Shown piece by piece: positions 1-8,711 of a DNA stretch of 53,253 nucleotides. The notes beneath the pieces are model-generated. The model ran no database searches and was not told the origin of the DNA. It worked only from the letters and a program-made list of their open reading frames with translations. Origin of the DNA: DASCNA01 sp036011305 (GTDB lineage: Bacteria; Verrucomicrobiota; Lentisphaeria; Victivallales; GWF2-38-69); assembly GCA_036011305.1 (NCBI GenBank), contig DASCNA010000083.1, positions 1 to 53,253 on the forward strand, read 5' to 3'. The position numbers were made by a program, and so were the translations under genes. Each line of letters starts with the position of its first letter. The stretch's first letter is position 1.

Positions 1-33
1 TATGTATATATTATTTAAAATAAATATATACTT
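1..33 (-). terminator. AT-only hairpin after the last stop codon
   Basis: Directly after the stop codon of the UDP-glucuronate epimerase gene there is an almost perfect inverted repeat, GTATATATTTATTT against AAATAATATATAC, with one unpaired base. It has no GC stem and no clear T tract, so it may be a weak terminator or 3' end structure, or just AT-rich sequence. The window ends inside the region. Confidence 0.25.
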
Positions 34-1086
34 TTAGTCTTTATAATATTCATTATACCAATCAACATATTTCATGACCCCCTCTTCAATAGATACTTTT
101 GGTTTATAACCAATTTCTTCTTTTAGGCTACTCGTATCAGCCCATGTTTCTAAAACATCACCAGGTTGCATAGGGCACATATTCAATTGTGCTTTTCTAC
201 CAATAATATTTTCAATATTACTTATAAAGTCTAATAACGGCACAGCCTCTCCTCTGCCAATATTATATAACCGAAAAGGATCAGAAGAAGTAGCAGGGTC
301 AGAACATTCAGCATCCCAATCAGGTGTTGTTGTAGGAGGTTTAGCAATTAATTCCATTATCCCGTTTATAATATCATCAATATATGTAAAGTCTCGTTTT
401 AATTTACCATAGTTGAATACATCTATTTTATGCCCGGACTTAATTGCTGACACAAATTTATAAATAGCCATATCTGGCCTTCCCCAAGGACCATAAACAG
501 TAAAAAAACGTAACCCTGTTGTAGGTATCCCGTAAAGATGGCTATAACTGTGTGCAAGCATTTCATTGCTTTTTTTTGTAGCAGCGTAAAGGCTAATCGG
601 GTGATCAGTATTACTATGTATTGAGAATGGAATAGTTTTATTTAATCCATAAACACTTGAACTTGAAGCAAAAATCAAATGTTTGATCTGATTATGCCTA
701 CAGGCTTCCATCAGGTTAAAAAAACTAATTAAATTACTATCTAAATAAGCTTTAGGGTTTTTAATACCATATCTAACACCTGCCTGTGCTGCTAAATGGC
801 ATACACAATCAAATTGCATTTCAGAAAATAATTTAAATAAATCATTATAATTTTCCATACTAATTTTAATAAAGCTTGAATTATCTCTTAATTTACTAAG
901 AACTAATTTATTATCTTTAATATCTTTTTTACAAAAGCCTAGTTCAGCAAGTCTATCAAGTTTGTATTCTGTATTATAGTAGTCATTAATATTATCTATT
1001 CCAATAACTGTACTACCATTCTCTGATAAGACTTTTGCTAAATGAAAACCGATAAAACCAGCCATCCCTGTAATCAATATTTTCAT
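34..1086 (-). CDS. UDP-glucuronate 4-epimerase-like SDR
   Basis: 350 aa extended short-chain dehydrogenase that probably interconverts UDP-glucuronate and UDP-galacturonate in the cytoplasm. The NAD-binding glycine motif GMAGFIG is at residues 7-13, the ASSSSVYG strand near 140-146, and the catalytic Y167-x3-K171 in YAATK. The N-terminal stretch FIGFHLAK followed by GIDNINDYY and the FFTVYGPWGRPDMA motif near 193-206 are typical of bacterial UDP-GlcA 4-epimerases, more than of GalE. Length fits the family. It is the last gene of the window on this strand and starts 47 nt after the preceding GT4 gene. UDP-GlcA could also feed the UDP-xylose synthase at 44-45 kb. The epimerase call is family knowledge, and the exact sugar is inferred. 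Confidence 0.85.
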   Translation of the reverse strand: MKILITGMAGFIGFHLAKVLSENGSTVIGIDNINDYYNTEYKLDRLAELGFCKKDIKDNKLVLSKLRDNSSFIKISMENYNDLFKLFSEMQFDCVCHLAAQAGVRYGIKNPKAYLDSNLISFFNLMEACRHNQIKHLIFASSSSVYGLNKTIPFSIHSNTDHPISLYAATKKSNEMLAHSYSHLYGIPTTGLRFFTVYGPWGRPDMAIYKFVSAIKSGHKIDVFNYGKLKRDFTYIDDIINGIMELIAKPPTTTPDWDAECSDPATSSDPFRLYNIGRGEAVPLLDFISNIENIIGRKAQLNMCPMQPGDVLETWADTSSLKEEIGYKPKVSIEEGVMKYVDWYNEYYKD

Positions 1087-1133
1087 AATCCATACTTTCT
1101 ATTTTGTTCAATCATGCACAGTAATTCTATTTT

Positions 1134-2351
1134 TTACTCACAACTATAATCAAGTAGTTGCTCATATGTTTTCTCATATTCTGCAATACTTTCTAAAATA
1201 TTATAGTTTCTTGCTTTTTCCACTACTTTCTTTGAGATCTCATTATAGTATTCAGGATTTGCAATTAAATATTTCATCTTATCAGCCAAATCTTCAGCAT
1301 CACCAACTTCAAATAACAATTTATAAGAAATATTTTCAAGTAGTTCTCTAATTCCTCCTATGTTACTTCCTATTACGGGCAACCCATAGTAAAAAGCTTC
1401 AATAATTGACATTGGTTGATTCTCAAAACAAATTGAAGGTAAAACCAAAGCATTCACTATTGAAAATAATTCCTTTTTTTCTTTGCCTGATACTAATCCA
1501 TGAAAAAAAATGTTTGAATTATTCTTGGTTAATTGCTTAATATCATCTTTAAATTCACCAGTCCCAGCAATATGGAGTTGATAGCTGTTTGGTTTTAAGT
1601 AATGCAAGCTATCAATTAATATTTGTATCCCTTTTATTTTTGACAATGAACCAATATACAAAAGTTTGAATACAGAATCATTTTTATCCTTTATTTTATT
1701 TAATTCAGATAAATCTATTCCATTTGCAATAACTTTTGTTTTATTAAATAGATATTTATTTTCATAAAATTTATTTATTAAAAAATTACTTGGAGAGCAA
1801 AATATATCTACATTTTTTATTTGTCTTTTATACCACCATCTATAACATTTACATGATGAATTAGTGTCATTACAAACACTTTTCTTTTTCTTTAGTAAAT
1901 TTGAGTTAACACACATTAAATGGTATGCATGTGCTGTATGTACTATAGGAATTGATTTCTTTTTTGCAACTTTCCAGATAATGGGTGAAAAAGATGTAGT
2001 ACAATGGGAATGCAAAATATCTGGTTTAAACTCATTAAATATCTTATTTAGCATTATTCCGGAAGAAATATTATGCATATCTTTCAAATGCCATAATAAT
2101 TTTTTAATTTTATTTTGCCCAACAGAATTTCCACACCAATATAAATTAGAAGGAAAATATCTGTAAACAGTTATTCCATTAATTTTTTCTATAGTGAAAC
2201 CCTCTTTGGACGTCTTTGATCTTGGGGATGTAGTTATTACTCCAACGTCATTTCCTTTTAAACAAAAATTCTCAGCAAGAATTTTTGTTAATTCAGAACC
2301 ACCTCCCCCATAATATGGGTGATATAAATCAATTGCATAAAGTATTTTCAT
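1134..2351 (-). CDS. glycosyltransferase family 4
   Basis: 405 aa GT-B fold glycosyltransferase of the GT4 type. The N-terminal acceptor domain starts MKILYAIDLYHPYYGGGGSE, with the glycine-rich loop that follows beta-1. The C-terminal donor domain has the EX7E motif in ENQPMSIIEAF and the following GLPVIGS segment. A cysteine cluster (LMC..., SVC..., SCKC) after HTAHAYHL is shared with one branch of GT4 enzymes. It should transfer a nucleotide-activated hexose, retaining configuration, to the lipid-linked glycan at the inner membrane face. It follows the GT2 gene upstream by 5 nt, so the two are co-transcribed. Donor and acceptor cannot be read from sequence. Confidence 0.88.
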   Translation of the reverse strand: MKILYAIDLYHPYYGGGGSELTKILAENFCLKGNDVGVITTSPRSKTSKEGFTIEKINGITVYRYFPSNLYWCGNSVGQNKIKKLLWHLKDMHNISSGIMLNKIFNEFKPDILHSHCTTSFSPIIWKVAKKKSIPIVHTAHAYHLMCVNSNLLKKKKSVCNDTNSSCKCYRWWYKRQIKNVDIFCSPSNFLINKFYENKYLFNKTKVIANGIDLSELNKIKDKNDSVFKLLYIGSLSKIKGIQILIDSLHYLKPNSYQLHIAGTGEFKDDIKQLTKNNSNIFFHGLVSGKEKKELFSIVNALVLPSICFENQPMSIIEAFYYGLPVIGSNIGGIRELLENISYKLLFEVGDAEDLADKMKYLIANPEYYNEISKKVVEKARNYNILESIAEYEKTYEQLLDYSCE

Positions 2352-2356
2352 ATATT

Positions 2357-3469
2357 TTAATGTAGATATAATTTTCTAAAAATAATATTAAAGGAATGCC
2401 CCAGTAAATTAACTAAAAAAATATTCTTCTTAATAATACCTTTTTTTGACTTTAATTCTTTAATAATTTCATTGTATATATTTTTTAGAACCGAGAAGAA
2501 ATTAATTAAATTCTCTTGATAGGTACTTTTAGAGTTGAATATGAGCTTTATACTAATAATTAAAAGTTTAAAAATTTTTTCTTCTACTCGTCTATTAAAT
2601 TCTTGTACAGGGTATTGTTTGACTCTTAAATTAACATTTCTAACTAAAACAAGAAACTTAAGACACTGCAAAATATCTTCAAATGTAAAAATATTCCCTA
2701 AAAATGTTAACTCAGTCAAGTCAAGATACTCGGTTTTATAATTATCTTGAAATAGTTTTTCTAACTGACGTTGTCTAATTCTATTTCTATTGTCTAGAGA
2801 AATTTTGCTTTTAGATTTTGTTATACTTTCATTATGAACTCTATATAGTAACAAAAATTTTCTTATGTTTGCAAATTTAGCGTCTGAAGAGGAAAATATA
2901 CGCTCCCACAACTCAAAATCTTGTGATGTTTTAAATGATTCATCATAATAAAAATTATTCTTAATCAGAAAATCTCTTCTCACCATAACTGACGGATGGG
3001 CAATACAAGTTTCCCATAAAAATCGACTTTTAATATCACTATCTTTGTAAAAAAGCCTACATTTTCTATTCTCATCTCCAAATCGTTTATACCATGATCC
3101 ACATATCGTTATATCGTGATTCAATTCTAAAAATTTTACCTGTTCTTCAAACCTTACAGAAACAGCGATGTCATCAGCATCCATTCTGGCAATATATTTA
3201 CCTTTTGCCTCATAAATCCCAAAATTAAGTGATTTTGTAAGTCCTACATTCATAGGATTATTAATGAGTCTTATCCTACTATCACTATCTGACATTTTTT
3301 TAATAAGAGATAACGTAGAATCGGTAGAGCAATCATTAATAATAATATATTCAAAATTTATATATGTTTGGTTTAAAATACTGACTATTGTATCATTCAC
3401 ATGTTTCTCAGCATTATAAACACACATTAACACACTAATTAATGGTGTTCTAGGAGTTGATGTTTTCAT
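2357..3469 (-). CDS. glycosyltransferase family 2
   Basis: 370 aa GT-A fold inverting glycosyltransferase. ISVLMCVYNAE opens the nucleotide-binding fold, IIINDCSTDST carries the first conserved aspartates, and ARMDADDIA is the metal-binding DxD equivalent. TSQDFELWERI supplies the ED-type catalytic base region seen in this subgroup. The C-terminal third (after about residue 250) is lysine- and isoleucine-rich with no recognised domain and probably packs on the membrane. It lies between two GT4 genes, 5 nt before the downstream one. Substrate unknown. Confidence 0.88.
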   Translation of the reverse strand: MKTSTPRTPLISVLMCVYNAEKHVNDTIVSILNQTYINFEYIIINDCSTDSTLSLIKKMSDSDSRIRLINNPMNVGLTKSLNFGIYEAKGKYIARMDADDIAVSVRFEEQVKFLELNHDITICGSWYKRFGDENRKCRLFYKDSDIKSRFLWETCIAHPSVMVRRDFLIKNNFYYDESFKTSQDFELWERIFSSSDAKFANIRKFLLLYRVHNESITKSKSKISLDNRNRIRQRQLEKLFQDNYKTEYLDLTELTFLGNIFTFEDILQCLKFLVLVRNVNLRVKQYPVQEFNRRVEEKIFKLLIISIKLIFNSKSTYQENLINFFSVLKNIYNEIIKELKSKKGIIKKNIFLVNLLGHSFNIIFRKLYLH

Positions 3470-3522
3470 TATAAATTTATAAGATATTTTTTTATTTCAT
3501 TGAAGATTAAAATGAGCTAATT

Positions 3523-4686
3523 TTACTTTGTTTTATTCTTTAAAATATGGGTGAAAATTTCTTTATGCTTTGCAACAAAATCATTCATATTAAATTTATC
3601 AAAAGCATGTTTACGTGCATTTTCAGAATATTCTCTTAAGTTATCTGCTATTTTTATTACTCCCTCAGCCAGCTTTATGTAATTAGGTATAATTTTATTT
3701 TCGTAATTTTCTTCTGTTAATACACCTATTCCGCAATTTTCTCCTACTAACTCAGGCAAACCTCCATTTGCTGGATAAACAACTGGTAAGCCACATGACA
3801 TTGCTTCTAATATTATGCCAGGACACGGATCCATGAATTTAGTGTGAAGTAAAATATCCGCTTTGTTGTATATTGCAGGTCCTTCTTTTTGTGTAAATTT
3901 CCCGAGGAACTCAACATTTTCTTCTATATTAAGTCTCTTTATTAAATTATTTGCAATATCCAAGCATTTATCCTCATCAACTCCATCCCAGGTAACTTTC
4001 CCCGTAACAACAAGTCTTACATCTTTTATTATCTTTTTAACTTCTGCCAAAGTTCTTAATGCTACATCAAGACGGTATTTTCTATATTGATTTCCACCTA
4101 AAAGTAAAGTCAATGGTTTTTTATGCCTACTAACTTCAAGTACTTTGTAGAATTTTGTGTCAACTGAATTATAAATTATTTCATATTTAGCTTCAGCTTT
4201 ACCTAAATATTTATCAGCCCCACTTTTACAAAAATGACTTTGATAAATAATGTAATCAGCTAAATGAAACAATAAACTCATCTCTTTATTTCGGGTTTTC
4301 CATAATTTAGGTTCACTGGCTGGGTAAGAAACACCATTCTGGTTCCATACAAATTTAACGCCTCTACTTTTAGCTCTTATTACTAATCTATGTGCTCCAG
4401 CAGGAAATGAACTGCTGACGAGATAAATAATGTTACAATGTTTTATTGACACATCGAAGTAATTCTGCAGCCATAGTAATTTAACATTTCCCCCAAAAGT
4501 AATACCATGCTCATCAATTATATCTTGTCCAAAATATAGTATAGGCTTAATGTCTGAAGAGTTGAACTTATTTATCCCCACATCTAACCAGTTTTTGCTA
4601 TTGATAAAGCCAAAAAGATAACGTTTTAATTTAAATCTATTTTTCTCAGGAATGTACTTTTTAATTTTTTTTACAATAAAGTTCAT
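3523..4686 (-). CDS. glycosyltransferase family 4
   Basis: 387 aa GT-B glycosyltransferase. The N-terminal half is divergent, with IIYLVSSSFPAGAHRLV resembling the acceptor-side loop. The C-terminal half has the normal GT4 donor site: LLLGGNQYRKYRLDVAL, then GKFTQKEGPAIYNKADILLH, then PCPGIILEAMSCGLPVVYP with the terminal glutamate of the EX7E region, and NGGLPELV. It should add one sugar to the growing glycan in the cytoplasm. It sits 32 nt after a methyltransferase gene and 53 nt before the GT2 gene. Donor sugar not predictable. Confidence 0.85.
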   Translation of the reverse strand: MNFIVKKIKKYIPEKNRFKLKRYLFGFINSKNWLDVGINKFNSSDIKPILYFGQDIIDEHGITFGGNVKLLWLQNYFDVSIKHCNIIYLVSSSFPAGAHRLVIRAKSRGVKFVWNQNGVSYPASEPKLWKTRNKEMSLLFHLADYIIYQSHFCKSGADKYLGKAEAKYEIIYNSVDTKFYKVLEVSRHKKPLTLLLGGNQYRKYRLDVALRTLAEVKKIIKDVRLVVTGKVTWDGVDEDKCLDIANNLIKRLNIEENVEFLGKFTQKEGPAIYNKADILLHTKFMDPCPGIILEAMSCGLPVVYPANGGLPELVGENCGIGVLTEENYENKIIPNYIKLAEGVIKIADNLREYSENARKHAFDKFNMNDFVAKHKEIFTHILKNKTK

Positions 4687-4718
4687 TTTGTTATTTCTAT
4701 ATTTTTATCAGCAAAATA

Positions 4719-5507
4719 TTAAATTTTTTTAAAAACAATTAAACATGAATGACCTGTTATTTGAGAAAAAACATTCTCAAATATTTTCCTTATGCATTTA
4801 TTGTATAAAGACTTAGAATCATATATTTTTTGAAATACTGGATTAAATATTTTCATCTCATCTTTAATTCCTTTGAGTGCATCAAAATATACTCTATCAA
4901 CAGGTATAAATCTAAATTTTTCAAAAGATTCTACAACAGAATTAGAATTAAGTATAAACTGATAAAAATCATTTGGTTCCTCTAAATCTTTTTTTGACTC
5001 ATAACAGTTCAAATAAATTTTAAGTTTTCTAAGTTTTGATATTGAAGGAAATGTTAAAAATAAAAAACCACCTGCTTTGATAACTCGAGACATTTCTTTC
5101 GCAATCTTGTTGTAGCCATTCCAAAAATGTTCAATTACTCCAACAGACCAATAACCATCAAAAAAGTTATTTTCATATTGCAATTTTCTTACATCCCCAT
5201 ATGAGATCTTTAAGGCTGGCAATATTTCGTTAACTTTATTAACTGTTGATTGAGCATAATCCACACCATATGCATCATAACCATATTTATCTAAGGTATA
5301 TACTTTATTCCCAATACCACATCCTCCCTCTAATATTTTACTTCCGGGAGCAAGATATTTAGACGTAGTTTTTCTAACAAAATTATCTACATCTTTTATC
5401 TTATTTTCATTAATTATTTTATCCCAATGTGAATCCCAATAGCTATCGTTAGCTTGAGACTTTTGGATAATAAGTTTATTAGAAATTTTATTATAATATA
5501 CAGACAT
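4719..5507 (-). CDS. class I SAM-dependent methyltransferase
   Basis: Methyltransferase with motif I ILEGGCGIGNKVYTL, an acidic end of beta-2 (YGVDYAQSTV), and motif IV-like region GYWSVGVIEHFWNGY, followed by GGFLFLTFPS; this is the Methyltransf_11/25 pattern. An upstream in-frame start at 5564 would overlap the preceding gene by 44 nt. I prefer the ATG at 5507, giving 262 aa that begin MSVYYNKISNK, because it lies 14 nt after the preceding stop and has a GGGGTGAG-like site about 11 nt before it. It probably O-methylates a sugar of the glycan or a nucleotide sugar. Paired with another methyltransferase immediately upstream. Confidence 0.82.
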   Translation of the reverse strand: MSVYYNKISNKLIIQKSQANDSYWDSHWDKIINENKIKDVDNFVRKTTSKYLAPGSKILEGGCGIGNKVYTLDKYGYDAYGVDYAQSTVNKVNEILPALKISYGDVRKLQYENNFFDGYWSVGVIEHFWNGYNKIAKEMSRVIKAGGFLFLTFPSISKLRKLKIYLNCYESKKDLEEPNDFYQFILNSNSVVESFEKFRFIPVDRVYFDALKGIKDEMKIFNPVFQKIYDSKSLYNKCIRKIFENVFSQITGHSCLIVFKKI

Positions 5508-5520
5508 ACTTATGTTAGGC

Positions 5521-6213
5521 TCACCCCGAGCAGATAGAAAAAATTTCACCAAATCTGCATTCAATTAAATCAATTGATAAGTTAAAATGCCTCATCTCTC
5601 CTTGGAATTGTTTTTTTGTAAATTCAATATAATGAGTATCATCAAGCCTGTAATCTATACCCAATTCTTTTTTGTAAATTGTTATCCAATCTCTTTCAAT
5701 AGATGGTACACGTATTAATATTTTTGGATTATTTGTCCACTTAACACTTTTAATTATATCAGCTAAAAATTCTTCCCTATATTTAATATGTTCAAGGACA
5801 TTTGATAATGTAATACAGTCAATAGATTTCAGTTTAGAATAATCAAATCTAGTGGCATCGGCACAAATAAGCTCAATGTTACTTTTCTTATATTGATCTT
5901 TAGCTATTTTCACCATCTCTTTATTAATTTCAATACCATAAACGAATTTAGCCTTAGTGCTTAATACATCAACCATCATACCAGTATTAGAACCTATATC
6001 TAAAATAACATCATTTTCATTAATATTATCCAAAAACCATTCCTTATATTTTAATATTTTGTGTTTAGGATGAATACCATTATTCAATAAAACAGAATAA
6101 TTACTAATAATAAAATAAAGTTTATTATGTAATTTCAATAATAGCTTTATAAAAACAATAGCCATTACTTTGTTATATATAATATTTTTGAGCAATTTTT
6201 TCATAGGAATCAT
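5521..6213 (-). CDS. class I SAM-dependent methyltransferase
   Basis: 230 aa methyltransferase. Motif I is DVILDIGSNTGMMVDVL, the acidic loop is VYGIEINKEMV, DATRFDYSKL is motif II and CITLSNVLEHIKYREEF is motif IV. A hydrophobic, basic N terminus (about 40 aa, KLLKNIIYNKVMAIVFIKLL) may associate with the membrane. An alternative start is the Met at residue 4. It precedes a second methyltransferase by 14 nt, and the two may act on the same residue or on neighbouring sugars. Substrate unknown. Confidence 0.82.
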   Translation of the reverse strand: MIPMKKLLKNIIYNKVMAIVFIKLLLKLHNKLYFIISNYSVLLNNGIHPKHKILKYKEWFLDNINENDVILDIGSNTGMMVDVLSTKAKFVYGIEINKEMVKIAKDQYKKSNIELICADATRFDYSKLKSIDCITLSNVLEHIKYREEFLADIIKSVKWTNNPKILIRVPSIERDWITIYKKELGIDYRLDDTHYIEFTKKQFQGEMRHFNLSIDLIECRFGEIFSICSG

Positions 6214-6293
6214 GTTATTTTAAATTAATAGAGATAGAAATATTGTCCAGTTTTTTTTATAACTGGTACTAAGCTTTTTTTTCGTGTAATATT

Positions 6294-7295
6294 TTAATTA
6301 TTTAATTCATAATTAACCATTTCAGAGACAATATCTTCGAAAGTATGTTCAATTTTCCATCCAAGTTTATTTTGAGCTTTAAGAGAATTACCAAGAGATT
6401 GATTTATATCAGCTGGTCTGTAGAATTTGGGATTGACTTTGACAAGCATTTTACCTGATTTACTACACACTCCCAGCTCCTTGGCGCCTTCTCCTTTCCA
6501 TTCGATATTAATATTTGCAACTTTGAATGCGAGGGTAAAAAAATCCCTAATAGTGTGTAGTCTACCAGTAGCAAGAACGAAATCATCGGGTTTATTATGC
6601 TGGAGGATAAGGTACATCCCCTTTACATAATCTTTAGCATGTCCCCAGTCGCGTTTAATTGAAAGATTACCTATCTCAATGCTATCTTGTTTGTTTTTTG
6701 CTATATTAGCAACTCCTTTTGATATTTTACTTGTAACAAAATATTCACTTCGGAGGAATGATTCATGATTAAATAGAATTCCACAGCTTGCAAAAAGCTC
6801 ATAGGCTTCTCTGTAATTTATGGTTGTAAAGTGGGAAAATAGTTTGGAAACGGCATATGGAGATCTGGGGTGATAATTTGCCGACTCATCTCTAGAATAA
6901 TTGTTTGTTGTACCAAAGATTTCAGAGGAGGATGCATGATAAAATCGAGTACTTTTGGAATATTTGCGTATTGCTTCAAGCCATTCCAGTGTTGAAAATC
7001 CATTTGATTTTATAGTTTTAAAAGGTAAGTCGAATGATTTTGCAACTGAGCTTTGTCCAGCTAAGTGGTAGACCTCATCCGGGTGAAAGTCTTGTATGAT
7101 TTTTTCTGTGGAGTCTGTTATTAGTTTGATTTTATCATAGATGTTTAGTTTATCCAACCGCCAGAATCTTTTTCTATCCAAAGAGTCTCTACTTGTTCCG
7201 ATTACATTGTATTGTTGATTTAAAAGCAAATGTGCTAACAGTGCACCATCTTGTCCACTTATTCCTGTTATAATTGCCGTTCGCATATCATTCAT
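6294..7295 (-). CDS. GDP-mannose 4,6-dehydratase-like SDR
   Basis: 333 aa SDR of the GMD/RMD group. The N terminus RTAIITGISGQDGALLA is the GMD-type NADP(H) motif. FYHASSSEIFG and SPYAVSK give the catalytic Ser/Thr, Tyr and Lys. GILFNHESFLRSEYFVTSKI corresponds to the GMD signature FNHESPRRGETFVTRKI but with several changes, and the usual RPTEVD region reads RPADINQSL. True GMD makes GDP-4-keto-6-deoxymannose, and relatives reduce or dehydrate other NDP sugars. The changes in the substrate loop make the precise reaction uncertain. It is the only 4,6-dehydratase-like enzyme in the window besides PseB. An internal Met at residue 4 is an alternative start. Confidence 0.78.
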   Translation of the reverse strand: MNDMRTAIITGISGQDGALLAHLLLNQQYNVIGTSRDSLDRKRFWRLDKLNIYDKIKLITDSTEKIIQDFHPDEVYHLAGQSSVAKSFDLPFKTIKSNGFSTLEWLEAIRKYSKSTRFYHASSSEIFGTTNNYSRDESANYHPRSPYAVSKLFSHFTTINYREAYELFASCGILFNHESFLRSEYFVTSKISKGVANIAKNKQDSIEIGNLSIKRDWGHAKDYVKGMYLILQHNKPDDFVLATGRLHTIRDFFTLAFKVANINIEWKGEGAKELGVCSKSGKMLVKVNPKFYRPADINQSLGNSLKAQNKLGWKIEHTFEDIVSEMVNYELNN

Positions 7296-7490
7296 TTCAA
7301 ATTTTAAATTAAATATTAATATATTAAGCTAAGTCTTGGTACTATAAAAAGTTGTATTAATTATGTAAAGAATATTTTTAGAACTGGAGGTAAAGTGAAT
7401 CATTTATTTGTAGAATTTGCTATGTCTCGATATTGCCCATATGCATAAAGATACTTTATTTACTTTGCGGTATATCGTTATTGTCCATGA
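7296..7490. other. AT-rich intergenic gap
   Basis: 195 nt between the GMD-like gene and the next GT4 gene. I see no reading frame, no strong hairpin and no convincing promoter. Confidence 0.5.
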
Positions 7491-8588
7491 TCATTTTAAC
7501 TCTTTTTTTAATGTATTATAAATTTTATTTTCAAATTCTTTGGAAATAATGGAGTAGTCATAACGTTGAACGGTTCTAAAAGCATTTTTTATAAAAGTAT
7601 CCCTCAAATCTCCATCAGTCAATATTTTTAGAGATTTTTTTACGATATTACCTATATCCTCTGTTTCTACAAGGAAACCATTATGCCCATCTCTTATAAC
7701 TTCCTCTGCCATACCTACTTTTGTTGCTATTATTGGTATTCCAGTAGCTTGACTTTCCATTAAAGATCTAGGGCCTCCTTCAATTCTTGAGGCCATAATA
7801 TATAAATCTAAAGCATGATAGAAAGTTGAAACCTGTTCTGGATTTTTAAAATATTCATGATGGAATTTTATTCCAGCTGTCGTTAATCGTTTTTTTACAT
7901 ACCCACGGGCAGGACCTGTTAGAAGTACAACTATTTTTCTTTTTTTTGCTAGTTCTATAACTGCATCACAAAATATGTCTGGACCCTTAATAAGCTTAGG
8001 TTCATTTCCTTCACCCCAACCATTTCCATCTTTTTGAAAAGAACCTATTACAATTGCATCTTCATCTATTTTTAATTTTTTTCTAATTCGCATTCTATTT
8101 TCTTTGGTAGTTTTTGGGTATTTTTTAATGTCTATGCCAATAGGAATTACTTTTATCTTTTCATTAGGTACTCCCAAACAAAGGAGTTGTTTTTTTGTTC
8201 TTTCACATGAAGTATGCCATAAATCTACAATAGACATTATATTGTAGATTTGTATTGTTTTTAAATGTGATTTAGTTACATGATACCAAGTTACAATAAT
8301 TTTACTGTCAGAATTTACTGCCTTGGGTTTTCCAGAGGATGAGGACGCAATGAGAGTATTAATAGAACCAAAATGTATTATACTTTTTCTGATTCCATAA
8401 TGGGTGGGGGTCATGAAAAAGTTATTTGTACTTAAATATCCCTTTAAAGAAAGTCCTATATCCTTGATAATCCAGTCAGCATTCTCATAAATATAGTAGA
8501 TTTTCTTATGAGGGGAACTGCTATTTTTGATGATAGCAGAAAGGATTTTTATTTTATTGGAAATTTTATTTATTAATCGATATATCAT
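7491..8588 (-). CDS. glycosyltransferase family 4
   Basis: 365 aa GT-B enzyme. The N-terminal acceptor half is divergent. The C-terminal half has GSFQKDGNGWGEGNEPKLIK (donor loop), LLTGPARGYVKKRL, then LYIMASRIEGGPRSLMESQA with an EX7E motif (E-GGPRSLM-E) and GIPIIATKVGMAEEVI. Length fits GT4. It should transfer a sugar from an NDP donor to the lipid-linked glycan. It is separated from its upstream neighbour by 123 nt and from the GMD-like gene by 195 nt, which are the widest gaps in this half of the cluster. Confidence 0.85.
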   Translation of the reverse strand: MIYRLINKISNKIKILSAIIKNSSSPHKKIYYIYENADWIIKDIGLSLKGYLSTNNFFMTPTHYGIRKSIIHFGSINTLIASSSSGKPKAVNSDSKIIVTWYHVTKSHLKTIQIYNIMSIVDLWHTSCERTKKQLLCLGVPNEKIKVIPIGIDIKKYPKTTKENRMRIRKKLKIDEDAIVIGSFQKDGNGWGEGNEPKLIKGPDIFCDAVIELAKKRKIVVLLTGPARGYVKKRLTTAGIKFHHEYFKNPEQVSTFYHALDLYIMASRIEGGPRSLMESQATGIPIIATKVGMAEEVIRDGHNGFLVETEDIGNIVKKSLKILTDGDLRDTFIKNAFRTVQRYDYSIISKEFENKIYNTLKKELK

Positions 8589-8711
8589 GTGGGAAATTTC
8601 TGAGTTGTGGTTAACTATTATTTCAATTTACACTTTAGCATAAAAAGTTTAATCATTTTTTTAATTTAGATTCGTTATATGTGTTAAAAAGTAAATTTTT
8701 TCTTAAATTAG

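Noticed and set aside
1864..2166. 100-codon frame on the plus strand inside the GT4 gene
   Set aside because: It is the antisense shadow of the GT4 gene, has no ribosome site and its composition follows the codons of the opposite strand. The same holds for all other plus-strand frames of the window.
5508..5564. Longer N terminus of the methyltransferase at 4719
   Set aside because: The extra 19 codons overlap the previous gene and read a non-family sequence; the ATG at 5507 fits better.
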